The notes under the pieces were generated by a model, which saw only the letters and a program-made list of their open reading frames with translations, was not told the origin of the DNA and did no database searches. From Neurospora intermedia (Eukaryota > Ascomycota > Sordariomycetes > Sordariales > Sordariaceae), in assembly GCA_037102815.1 (NCBI GenBank), contig BTPP01000010.1:62001-126000 (forward strand): a DNA stretch of 64,000 bases. Direction: 5' to 3'. This document shows, piece by piece, positions 48,501-58,464 of the stretch (within the stretch, counting starts at the first letter, position 1; the number at the start of each line of letters is the position of its first letter). Made by a program: the position numbers and the translations under genes.

Positions 48501-49476
48501 TGAGGCCCAACACCTTGTTGTCAAGTAAGTTGTGCATACTAGCGCGCCTGTCGAGGTCCTGTACTTGACTTGGTTTGGGATTCGGGGCCGGGAGAGTATT
48601 GAACATTTGCAGCAGCGTCTGTGGTTTTCCGATCAGGTCTTGGTCAGCGTTGTTCCCATCGTTATCAACTTTTTGGCATTTGACATTCCCATTCCATGTA
48701 CAGGAGGAGCAGTCAAGGAGCTGGAAGAGTCTGGTCCTAAGTTGTCGTAGATGTGTATTAGATCGGGGGAGCAGGCGATTCTCGACGTCGTCTGGAAGTA
48801 TGTAGACACGAATAATGCCTCTGGAGGGAAACTCAGCTGTAACTCTGAACGTCGTGTGAACCCATTTGGAGCCTAAGAGACTTTGGAATGGGGAAAGAAA
48901 GGGAGATTCCAGGAGGGCGTCCTGGACACTAGGGTAGAGCGGCGGATCGGAGCCGGCGATACTGATAGGTCCAATCGATGGATTGTATTTCGGCTTGCCT
49001 TTAGAGGCCGGAATATCGATGCTGTGCCAGGTGTGAAGCAGAGGGACGGCCCAAAAGGCTGGGGAGATCCCGCTTTCGGCTTCGTTGATAACGACGCACC
49101 CGGCCGCGAGAAAGCGGTCGATATGGATGAACGACATGATGGTTTCGTGAGAAGTGAGAAGCTGACCAAGATTCACACATCGTATGTTGGTGTTGCTCGA
49201 AATGGATTCCGTCTGATATCCAGTCCAGATTGTGGCTGTGGCAGGACCGGGTGAGGGCCAACCTTGAAGACGGCGGATGGAGGCCGAAGGCGAGGGATTC
49301 AGAGGTCTGAGGTAAGATGTTGGGCACTTGGGAAGTTGAGGTTGATGGCAGCCGCAGGTTGGAGGTTGAGGTGGGAGATTCGAGAAGGAACAGCCAATCG
49401 ATGGAGGGCAGCCTGTATGCGCTAGAGAGGTACGAGCATCTGGCAGATGGTTGCGCTCCACAAAAGGTACTGGCAT
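45517..49476 (-). CDS. SNF2-family DNA-dependent ATPase
   Basis: A single exon of 1319 residues has its ATG at 49476. The first 320 residues show no known domain. The SNF2 ATPase follows: a Q-like motif LYPFQCRSAASM (about 329-340), Walker A AEEMGAGKT (392-400), the motif Ia segment SLIIVPPNLVTHWEQEI, motif II DEGH (595-598) and motif III VVTGTPSKGLFG. The C-terminal lobe has ILVFYENDN, DVSQAAYGLDM and motif VI QAIGRARR (1115-1122). The layout resembles the Rad5/Rad16/HLTF branch, with a long insert between the lobes, but no RING finger or HIRAN domain is seen. It is likely nuclear, remodelling chromatin or acting in DNA repair. The very end has a basic cluster (STKRLRVRF). All helicase motifs look intact, so it is probably active. 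Confidence 0.85.
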   Translation of the reverse strand: MPVPFVERNHLPDARTSLAHTGCPPSIGCSFSNLPPQPPTCGCHQPQLPKCPTSYLRPLNPSPSASIRRLQGWPSPGPATATIWTGYQTESISSNTNIRCVNLGQLLTSHETIMSFIHIDRFLAAGCVVINEAESGISPAFWAVPLLHTWHSIDIPASKGKPKYNPSIGPISIAGSDPPLYPSVQDALLESPFLSPFQSLLGSKWVHTTFRVTAEFPSRGIIRVYILPDDVENRLLPRSNTHLRQLRTRLFQLLDCSSCTWNGNVKCQKVDNDGNNADQDLIGKPQTLLQMFNTLPAPNPKPSQVQDLDRRASMHNLLDNKVLGLKTTLYPFQCRSAASMVQRESQTEPVPDPRLPKRYVDHLGKTYYVDPIAKSIVIDLAYYDSVCGGILAEEMGAGKTLICLALILATKHIPTSIPELYRGADPIVRHKVGSLMDMAAAEVTRSGASWKDIFTPNSQENDGFQYDSVINAIRRNPGWYRLPRPVSPRPTRRNTTETCGEMIYLSHTSLIIVPPNLVTHWEQEIEKHTSGLRVLLQTKTLCLPAAQELKEYDIVLFSRSIFESIHSSKQVTKKFSRSHQSNPLANVHWKRCIVDEGHILGNSTSGGVKSTPKTNLQLVINDLHVDAKWVVTGTPSKGLFGLENGVRGSLEQNHQVSTDLELQDLKAIGVMASVFLKARPWANTLGDTRSLGVVGATKDHVLWEDYVVKPWSSRTVDRRDDCLKATLGSLIVRHPKLEIVPFLPSVQERTVYLDGSYQDILSINLFSMYIIFNAVQSVRTDEDYFFHKTQRDALASLVKNLRQASFFGGQFFPRSDIFQAIDRAERFLDEGAVNITAKDDDLLRTAIEFGRVAVSNTIKDSAHCFAQVPVFVENFPFGAGEHWSLDVSGRDPVCTMAPLLLRLQERLKPFTKSPKTLDTLLTLRDIATWGEHNRRNALAHTSWGRFGRLQDNESTVGTADTRSNMRKEALRVTEPLVGKTKLAQEQRGSIAGSASEIAAPLVTTRLISTASAKLSYLVDQIIQHQEAEQILVFYENDNVAYYLAEVLEVLGIQHLIYAKGITSERKNHYLATFTLKPKIRVMLMDVSQAAYGLDMKTASRIYFINPVLNPQVGAQAIGRARRISQQKPVTVETLVLRGSIDEVIVRRREEMSPAEQRKCSRGSILDDRPIYNWILNAKILPLPTSVDKDDGPAQMAKLAEPQYIFGRSSGTCRGHTDTDPVMRDLGSDALRAVNAGRKSQRDNEVTTSGQYITAAFGSNKRTYQDDAGAIHSATSSIEKDGDVMMMDAQQRVEPDSGEGPPSSRSTKRLRVRFADTDEN

Positions 49477-50111
49477 AACTGCAAGAAGAAGTGTTCCATG
49501 GTGGCTATCCGGGTCGGGTGTGAGATGTAAGCGGGAGCATGCTCACCCCCGCCTTTCGTGAACATTACTGGAAAAAACAAGTAAATACAAGTAGGTAATG
49601 ACACGACGGAAGGGTGAAAATAAAATACTCCATAGATACCCTGCCTTTGCACTCATGTAAATGAGCAGGTTGAAGCTTTCATATAACTGTTTACCTCATA
49701 CGTATCCCGTTGTTGGTTTGCGTTGGAAACTCAAATACGACGAGACAACATGGGCTTTACTGGAGTCTGAATGCGTGAAGAAACAGGAGAAAAGGAACTT
49801 TTGACAACCTAAAAATTAATCGGATACCAGGAAGGAAGGCTAGTGCAGGTAAATGAAAGGTCCGGTAAGGGCCGTCCAGGGCACGGACTTCAACACTTCG
49901 TTGCTTGTGAAGGTCGCGGGCATTGTTCCACTTGTTGCAAATAGCAAAAGACTAAAAAGCCAGACGGACAAGCAAAGGATAGTAAGAGGAAACGAAGATG
50001 AACCTCATGATGAATGTCTTTAACAATCACGCACCGGTAACGGGGTGACAACTTGCAGTCATTAAAAGAGGGACAAAAAGAGATAAAAGCATGAAAAAAG
50101 ATAGGCAACTT
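49477..50111. other. Upstream region of the SNF2 gene
   Basis: 635 bases between the SNF2 start codon and tRNA-Gly; presumably the SNF2 promoter. Nothing further was recognised. Confidence 0.5.
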
Positions 50112-50182
50112 TGCGCCAGCCGCGAATCGAACGCGGGGCCCATCGATGGCAACGATGGATTTTACCACTAAACCACTGGCGC
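50112..50182 (-). tRNA. tRNA-Gly(GCC)
   Basis: Read on the minus strand the sequence folds as a complete 71-base tRNA without intron. The acceptor stem GCGCCAG pairs with CTGGCGC and is followed by discriminator A. The D-arm contains GTTTAGTGGTAA and the anticodon loop TTGCCAT gives GCC (glycine). The T-arm has CGCG-TTCGATT-CGCG. Box A and box B internal promoters are recognisable. The CCA end is not encoded, as usual in eukaryotes. A T-rich stretch follows on the minus strand within about 20 bases, suitable for RNA polymerase III termination. Confidence 0.95.
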
Positions 50183-50658
50183 TTATTAATGAAAACGCCC
50201 AGATTCTACTCCTATATATGGACATAGCCTTCCAGCCAAAGAGCCAACATCTTGCGGCTTAGGATCCAGGTTGGATATAGCACATCTCGATAAGAGTCCG
50301 CAGGTATAGGTAAGTTGATATGATATACTGTGTATGCACGAGTACTAGTCTTTCTTAGCCCAACAAGCTGGGAGATGTTGTTTCGTGGGACATCTACACA
50401 AACTACTACACAGAAGCTTATCACATATCGGGTACGCTTCCCGGCGCCCAGCATGGCAGGTTCCGCCCATCGTCCATAAGTAGCGCCATTAAAATTACGT
50501 GCTGACGGGAGTTTCAAGTTTCTGACGGATTCAACATCATTCATAATAAAATAGAATGGCAGACAATGAACACATCGGATCCTGCGTGACAGATACCGAA
50601 GTGTGACAAGAGAAGGCAAGAGCGTTCGAAGCTCTTAGACTGCAGTGCTCCTGCATGT

Positions 50659-51485
50659 ATGTCTTCAGTTACGGTATGTATCTTACATCTAACTGTATTT
50701 GACGTACAAGGTACCTTTCATCATCTCTCCTGCCCCAACTCGGTCCCGTTCTCTAAACCTTTTCACTTCTTCGAACTCGGTTCTCGATCTTACACTACGT
50801 CCTCAGTTCCTCTTTTGGTTCTTCCTTGCTGTTCCCCCCCATCCCCGCGGCGACTCCTCAGTTTCCCACGTGTCCCCCGAGCCAAGCACACCAATAGCGT
50901 CATCCGGCCAAATGCCGCTGAAGTTGCATCGCGTGCTGACACAAAAGGCAGGCTAGGTAACCAACGAAAGGATCCTATCCACGGTTTACCTTGTACGGAA
51001 TTCCATGTTGCCGATGTCGATGGTCTTCCGACCCGTCTCTGGTTACAGGGAATATCCTCACCCCGCATCGCCGAGGTCCGTGCCTCCATGTACTACCAAA
51101 AGGAACTCGAGACGTACCATTACCACAAACACTTTGGGCCTTTTGATGCCATTCTGTATCAACAGGTATCAAGCCATGCTATAGTCTAGTCAGTAACGCT
51201 TTGACCTTTGGCCGGAAATTATTTGCATTGACGAGACTAACGGCTGCAAACATCCCAGGCTCCGTATCGGCTTCACCCCCCTCCCCCCCCCCCCCCCAGC
51301 TACACCACTTTCAGGAAATCGAGCGGCTGACCCCATCCGCTGTCGATATGTTTCCCCTTCGCCAATCTCGTCACATCGCTATCACACCGTTCGAAAATCG
51401 GGTTGTTTCCACGCTTGATACCGATAGCCCTCTCTCAAAGAGATCATTCTTGCGGAATTCGCCCGAGTTGAAACGCACAATGTGA
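50659..51485 (+). pseudogene. Possible hypothetical gene, frame broken or ambiguous at a poly-C run
   Basis: The frame from 50659 (ATG) to 51165 reads increasingly like protein towards its end (TEFHVADVDGLPTRLWLQG, YYQKELETYHYHKHFGPFD). It then meets a GTATCA donor at 51166. A CTAAC branch site with an AG at 51258 is the natural acceptor, but from there the frame runs through a long C run (about 51283-51298) and soon stops. Taking the AG at 51299 instead keeps phase and continues FQEIERLTPSAVDMF to a stop at 51485. No family is recognised. It may be a real gene with an unusual acceptor, a gene with a C-run length error, or a decayed one. Confidence 0.3.
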
Positions 51486-52311
51486 CCTGAAGCCTGCGGC
51501 CAGAAATGGACCCTTCTAGCCCTGAAGACTACCTCCCTCAACCGTTCCACACCGGCTGCACTACGAGCTTAGTTCCAAGTTTCTTAGTTCGACGGCGCAG
51601 GTCTACTACACAGTTTGTGGTCCCCTCATGTCGCCTGGTCATGTGGTCTACTAAGTGCAGAAAACCCTGCATCTGCTTTGCAATGACTTGCATATGCCTT
51701 CTCGCTTGTGGCCTGGATTATGGGTCTCGACCAAGTATTGAGAAAATTGGGAAGATGTGTGGATTTGAGATCAAAAGAATTGAGGCGTCCATCCTCATGT
51801 CTTTCAGTGATGTCTACCCCTGGGAATTGCTAATCCCCCGTAGTGATCTCCTAGGGCAACTATCCGTCAGGTGTACAAAATCGACCCTAAACATACGGTT
51901 CATGGACCTGGTGAGTAGCAGTGTGTGAAAGACCAGCTCATCCCATTTGATGTCTTGTTTCCAAAGTTTAGTAGCCGGAGAACAAAAGAGTCAAAACTAT
52001 CTGTTCATCACTACCATCGTTTCTTCCCCGCTATCGTCGGTCAAACGACAATACCCGGTAAGTGTTCCTTGCCTCCTCCCTATGGCACCGAAAACCGTCT
52101 ACCATTTATACGCCGTAAGAAAACCAAAGACAGAAAAAACATAGGGTATAGTGCAGAGTGAAAGCCTCAGACGGGAGAAACCATAAAGCAGGGGGAAAAA
52201 AAAGAACCGGAGAACCACTGGTGCTATATTGTATGAGGAATTGTTGCTGTCAAAGGCGGCAGCCATCCCCATGCAACAATGAATGACGTGCTTCCTTGCC
52301 CCGCCCTCACT
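51486..52311. other. Intergenic region
   Basis: 826 bases. A frame at 51506-51928 lacks a domain and is probably chance. No other feature was recognised. Confidence 0.4.
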
Positions 52312-52494
52312 TCAGATTCGCAGTGGTAACGACCCTTGGCAATGCTCACACTTGTCTCCCTTGACGATGAATCGTTCATGAGGCGCTCTGGGGCAGGCGC
52401 CTTGTGGGCTACCGTCCAGCTCAATCTTGTAGAAGTGGAGACCGGGATCGGTGCATGACGCGTAGATGTAGTAGTTTTTGAAGAAGTTGCACAT
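52312..52494 (-). CDS. 60-residue cysteine-containing protein, conserved fungal type
   Basis: The frame starts at the ATG at 52494. It encodes MCNFFKNYYIYASC, then a HFYKIELDGS strand, PRAPHERFIV and a C-terminal KCEHCQGSLPLRI. Cysteines lie at 2, 14, 34, 50 and 53, the last two as CxxC, which could bind a metal ion. The pattern of an N-terminal MCN with repeated aromatic residues, a Cys-Pro/PHERYIV-like centre and a terminal CxxC resembles small uncharacterised proteins common in Sordariomycetes, as recalled from memory. The frame stays open upstream to about 52569 only with TTG starts. Function unknown. Confidence 0.6.
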   Translation of the reverse strand: MCNFFKNYYIYASCTDPGLHFYKIELDGSPQGACPRAPHERFIVKGDKCEHCQGSLPLRI

Positions 52495-55400
52495 GTTGAT
52501 TGGAAGACAGTTATATGGCTTGTGGGTGATATGATGTGCAGCGTGAATGAGCCAAGAAATCTCCAGCAACCCATTCGGGATGCAGAGGATATGGGACTAA
52601 TAGTCTGGTTAGTAAATCCGGACAACAATGAGAGTGGATGAAGGCGTACTGTACTGTTAAGCTTGATGACGAACAAGGGATAATCCAACGGTTGCCTGAC
52701 TGGAAGGGTCTCGCGCACAAGGGGGAAAAAAAGACTTCTGGTAGATGGGAATTCACTTGTGTGTAATGAGGCAAACCGACTTCAAGAGATGCGAGATAGA
52801 CTTGATCATGTTTGATATCATTTATTGTCGTGAGACTTGTCGATTTATATCTCTGGATTGCAAGGTGTACATGTTGAAGGGTGACCCCGAGAGGTGCGCT
52901 TTGACCTTCCTTGAAAATGATATCCAGTCCTTGTTGCATAAGCTAGCATCGGTATCAAAACCAGCTAAGACCCGAACACGAACGGTGTTTTCATATGATT
53001 GAGTAACCACACAAGAAACGATAGAAAAAAGGAACACAGAAAAGAGCGGGAAGACAAGAAGGAAAGACGAAAGAAACGCCAGCGTACAGAAGATCATGTG
53101 CAGGTGACGGTACCTCTACACTAGAAGCAGGGTCTCCGTAACATCCTTTGATTAAGGTGCTTGGTTTCGCTCCGCAAGGAACCAAACTACGCAGTGTGAA
53201 ACCGCGACTGGTACATTATCCTGGTTTATACCACTCGAAACCAATACATATCGTGCATCAAAATATCGTTCGTTAACACCCATAGCATGGAAGACGAAAG
53301 GTCATAAGAGAGAGAGTGTGTGTTAGCATTACGAGTAGTCAACATGGTAGTGCAGTGGTTGAAACTGCTTATTCAAATAGTCAAGAGACGAACCCATACA
53401 TACCCCATGGATACGGTCAGTTCGGTGTTTCAGAATCTCGGTATATAAAGCACCGAACAAGAAAGTAGGTCTGACCTAATCCCCACTCTCAGGAACGAAC
53501 TACGCAGCCGCATACAAAAGTAGATATGTAAACCGAATGGATATTTTTTTGTTTCAACTTCCGAAACGGTAAAAACGTGGGTATAATGTAAAGTCAATTT
53601 TTGCTTTGGTGGCCTGCAAAGCTTAGTGCGGCATTCATTCAGCGCTCAAGGGTGAACATGCGTTAGGCGTACAAGCCCCCCCACATTCCGCCTGGTCCCG
53701 TTTGCATTTCAATGTGCGGATAAGGACGAGAACATGTTCGTATGGGATGAGAAGTAACTTTGGCCATCCGGTGTGTAGAAGGGTGTGAGATATGAGGAAT
53801 CAGGCCTGGTGGAAGCAAGTGAACAGAAGGCGAGCATTTCCAAACAACTTCTACGCCATTTTCAGTAAGAAAGAGGATTATTGAGGCCACAGTTGATAAC
53901 TAGGGGCTAGCAAGGTAGCCTTGATCAGGGTATGTAGCGCCCAAAAGAACCATGAGTCCAGCCCTAGACAGGAGGCTAGTCCGCACTTGGCGGCGCTGTT
54001 ACGAACTAAAAACAAATGATCTCTCGGCGGAGTGGCACCGAGCTGTCTTACGTGGCCAGAATGGAATAAGAAGACCTGCTTACGCCCCGCCATTTCTCAT
54101 ATAAGTGGTATCTTCTGAGCAACCTTACCCGAAACTTGTAGGCTTCTTGATCCACGGTTGTCTGTGATCGTACAAAAGGCATGGTAGTGATGGCCCCTTG
54201 TCGATGTAGATGCTGGGGGCCCCAAGCGTCAAAGCACCCATAGCTTTGCGGCTCTTATTTCATGCAATCCAATAAAGACGTGAGTTCCGGCCTTGGTTCG
54301 CAATCAAACCGTTTTCAAAATGCGTTCAAGCTGGGAGGGAGGTGAACCCGTTGTTGAGCGGCCTACGATCCGGCTTCCCCAGAGGCGAAAGATGCGAATT
54401 GATACGTTGATTTGGGCGAGCTTGAGTCTCCAGCATGACTGATAAGGCGCATCAATCAAACGAAAAGAGTCCAATACAACAGACCGTGGGGCTTGTGACG
54501 CATATCATGGAGGAGTTGTGGTTCAGGATGCAGAAAAGCGCTTTTGGGTTACTGTACCATGGTACAAAGGTATGGCGGCAACCTTGATCTCACATTCCCA
54601 AGACGGGTACTGCGTAGGACTGTAGCGCAGTCTCCAAATCTGCCGGCTCGTGACTGTGGACTCATCGGTTTGACTTGGCGTGCGCGGGGAGATTTGGTAT
54701 CGTCTTGTTGGGTGGTGCATGACGCGCCAAATTGCCTAGAGGTGACCTGTTATTCCCGTTTAGCAGACGGCCAGGTCTCTGTCGTCGTACTTGCAGAAGT
54801 GCCTCGGTAGATTGGGGGTGGAAGTTGATGATACTTACCTCTACTATTGGAGGTGAATAGCATATCCTGAATGGGCCCCCTAACCTGATTGGGAACGGAA
54901 CCTGATGGCAGTCCATGTTACTAGATACGCGCAGACCGTCACTACCTATACTATGTGATGCTCGATACTGAGTGCCAACGCTTTCTGAATTCAAGCTGAG
55001 CCTTACCAGTTACCGTATCTGTTTTTTGAACCAGGCTCAGTGAAACATCCGTTGATTCGTTCCTGACTTCGAATCAGTCCACATACACACGCTGATACCC
55101 GCGGTAGTAGGGTTTCGACTTCCCACTCAACTTTTCTCTGGGGCCCCACTTCGCAAGCGTGCCTTCCATCCCCTGAAATGCCGAAACGACGTGCTCCAAG
55201 GAACGTCTACCAGGAATAATTCCCCCTAACCCACTTCCTTCCAGGCTGTCAACTCCCCTGCTGTTGATCCTGCCCCAAAAATGGTCTGACCTATCCTGCC
55301 GCGATCCGAGATGTTCCTTCAATCTTATCTCCTGTATGAGATGTCTGAATGGTCGGATGGTCATTACGAGTCTGGTCTAGTAATTATGAAATAAATCCGA

Positions 55401-55599
55401 ACAGAGGTCTTGTCGAAGGTGGGATTGTCCAAAGATTGTTTCTGACAGTCGCCGCAGGCCCAAAGCAGGAACAAAACCCAGGCAACACAAGGTAGCTCTG
55501 CTAAATCCAGCAGAGACCTTTGTCCATAAGTTTCAGGCGGAGCTACCTTAACCAGACCAACATCTCCGAGATGGGGTTCCAAGGATCTGATGGTCACTG
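52495..55599. other. Gene-poor region before the carotenoid-oxygenase relic
   Basis: 3.1 kb with no supported gene. Short frames on both strands lack domains. The part nearest the relic (about 55364-55600) may be its degenerate 3' end; it carries a 10-base inverted repeat (AAGGTAGCTC and its complement, about 45 bases apart). Confidence 0.4.
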
Positions 55600-56345
55600 A
55601 CACAGCTGGGTACCTTGGGAATTTGCCAAAGCGGACTTTCCCAGCCCCATCATAAAAGAGGACGGGTTTACCCTTCAACACATTGAGTGGATTCAGGGAA
55701 AGCGGCATATCCATGATGACAGTGTGGTACCTTGATGCACCCCAGTCATGCATCATTTTTGGGTAAGCCACGCCCGGGACGGGGACACTCATGAGCCGAG
55801 GTGAGGTTGAAACCCCAGAGGTCGAAACGATTGAGTAACAGACGTATGGCCTGACCGAGAAGGTGTGGAAAGCGATCAGCTCTTCCGTTTCCGGGTCAAC
55901 TCAGGGATGTGCCGTCGTCCATTCTCTTATGAATGAGAGCATGCCCCTTCCTCCAAACCCTACGGCACCCGCTCCATCAATCTTCTCCTGGTCACCAAAG
56001 GGCTCATTGTCGGTTATTACTCCGTCGAACCATCCGACCGTCTACAAGCTTGGCAGCAGAAACCGAAGAGACGGTCCGTTCTCGCAAGTTGCCAGGGCTC
56101 TCCCATCATGATACAAGACCGACGTGTTGGCGACACTACTTCTCTTGACGTTGGTTTTCGATGCAGGCAAACACGAGAGAACTACCATGGCTACCGCCCC
56201 GATGGTATCTTCGTACGAACATGTAGTTCAAGGAAGGCATCTTTGATTGGATGGGCGCGAAGTTGTCAGTGAGGTAGGGATGTTTGGATGGAGAAGGTGT
56301 TTCGAGAGGCGGGTTGAGTCGAGCATAGCCACGAGCCGTATGGCG
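55600..56345 (-). pseudogene. Carotenoid oxygenase (RPE65/CCD family) pseudogene
   Basis: Read on the minus strand, the sequence gives a family-like N-terminus (LNPPLETPSPSKHPYLTDNFAPIQ in two pieces, about 56260-56320). After a gap and frame break come VANTSVLYHDGRALATC, TVGWFDG, EWTTAHP, DPETEELIAFHTF, the iron-ligand segment YPKMMHDWG and MDMPLSLNPL up to FGKFPRY at about 55610. These are hallmarks of fungal carotenoid/stilbene cleavage oxygenases, which use a four-His iron centre in a beta-propeller. The coding frame is broken by a TAG at 56042-56044 and a TGA at 55901-55903. About 100 residues are missing after the N-terminus, and the C-terminal third of the enzyme is not recognisable. 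Both stops could be C-to-T changes from CAG and CGA. It cannot make a working enzyme. Confidence 0.8.
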
Positions 56346-58464
56346 GGTGAAAGTTGAGCTGGGCGTAAAGTAGTGCTTTGCCTCCCCGTCGCAAGATGAA
56401 AACAGATGAGGGTGTGAAAATTGCTATTGCTGACAATTTTCTGTTCGGTGTCCGATAATCCTGAGATGATGTCAGAACGAAGTGAGAGGTTAGGGGAGGG
56501 CCAGGCACATGCAAGGAAGTGAGTACTTCCACTTCTTGTTCTCCCGAACATATTACGGGCAGTTGTCAAGCGACAAAGCTGATGAACTCGACCGACAACA
56601 GAGCAGCCCAGCTCGATGCCGCGGGTACAGTAGGTAGCGATGGGTTCCGTTCTTTAGCGAGGATATCCGGTTGTGGAAAGAAGAACATCTCGCTGAGGCT
56701 TGCCAGAAAACATCCATGTTCGCGCCCGTGATTCTTCCAAAATGCAGTCGCGCCGGAGTTGCATCGCGCAGCCTATGACTGAAGGTTGGAGGTGAGAACA
56801 ACGGTCGCAGGCGGGAGATGCGCCATACTCCAGAAAGACTGGAGCTTCGACTTTGGATAATTTCTGATCGCGCCTACCTTCCAATTTTGTGGGTGGCTCA
56901 ATCCGATTCATTTCCACTCGTTCCTCGCCCTTTCCAAAAATGCTTATCAGACAGAGGTCAATCAGAGAGCGGGTCGATGCAACCTACCTCTAGCGAACTG
57001 AACCTCGATCAACTTCACTCCCTCCGATTGAACTCCATGTCTTCTCTGACCTTCTTGTAACTTTGCAAAGGTCTCGGAACCCTCTGTGTACTCATAAAAA
57101 CCACAAGACACCTTGGCAGATACTCTAGATGTTATCATTGTGATCACCACGGCATCCCTTTGTATATCGCCGGCGACGCTCGCCGCCTGTAGTTGATCGG
57201 ACGGGAATAACTTCAGTTTTGAGACAACCAATTTCAGTCGGAAAGATAAGGAACAGGCACACCGTCTCTTTCCGTCCGTCCTCCGAAACATTGCGGCGGC
57301 TGAATTTCCGCCATAAGGCCGTTCAAGACATCTTCCACCGCCTGGCGATACAGGGTTCTGTGACGTCGCATCATTTGCTGAGAGACCTGAAGACGAGCGA
57401 CGTTGGTCGCCTTGCCGGAGGAATTTCGGTGGCGTGCATATTTCAGTCAATGTAGCTGAAAAAATTAGTCTGCATATCCACTGGGTCTAGCTTGTCAAAA
57501 GCGTCCTGTCCGGACTATTGTTCACATCGCAGTAAGACCCTTGAATTTGACGAATCCACTTGGGCGTGCTCACGGAAGCGTCAAATGTTCCAAATGCGGC
57601 TCCTCTTCTTTTATCTTATTGGTGTTTGTTACCATAGCGTCACCGCTACCACAACAAGCGCCGGATTGGCCAAACTCGGCCGTTTGTCGTTTGTCTTATT
57701 TTTTCTTTCTTTGGATACACCGAGAATTTGGACCTCAACGGCCCAGCCCGCTTCTGCTTCGGTTTGTCAACGCCACTTTCCACCTGCCCAGTCTTCGGCC
57801 AAGGGGCCTCACTCAGGCCGTTCTCTCTCCCTGTAAGAGATACAGATATCGCAGCTGGAGAGCGGAACGTCAATTGGCAATCGGTTGCTAAATAATGTCA
57901 ACACCTCCATCCGTTTTGCGTTTGTAATGGGAGATGTTAAGAAAACCACGGACGGCCCTGAAGAGCTTGATCTGTGATCAAGCAGAACAGTCAGGCATCG
58001 AAGATATGCCTTGTCTAATTTCTCCTTCCCGTTTGAGGCGACACCCGGTGGATCCAAGTTGTTGCTCGACTGGCGAGACGCATGGTCCCTGTTGACATCT
58101 TATATTCTTTCGGAATGTGCTCCGGTATCTCCGATATCAGTACATATGCACCGGCCTTGCAAGCTGATTGTTAGTAGGTTCGCTACGCCTGCCATATGAA
58201 GCTATTGCCAATATCAGCTAACCGATTTTAGTCAAACATTCTCAGCCCTAGGAGCAGGAACACCATGTCAAGATGCAATCCGCAGATTCTAGACCAGGAA
58301 CCGTTACCCAACAAAGCTTGACGCGCCATTATCCCGCCTCTTTGAGTTTTCTTTGAAGAGGAAGGTCGCCCTCGCGATGGTGAAGTGTTGAGGAGCCTCT
58401 CCGTTTATAATCACAGTCCTTACCTATCGAGTCATCTCTTCTTTCTTCGGTTAGATTTTAGGCC
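56346..58464. other. Intergenic region upstream of the GH71 gene
   Basis: 2.1 kb without a supported gene. The last 100 bases before 58465 are CT-rich and look like a leader for the GH71 gene. Further decayed oxygenase sequence directly left of the relic's N-terminus was not recognised. Confidence 0.45.

Noticed and set aside
55074-55364. Frame just downstream of the carotenoid-oxygenase relic as its C-terminus
   Set aside because: It was compared by eye with the expected tail of the family (YGFHGTWF-like) in all minus frames, and no match was found.
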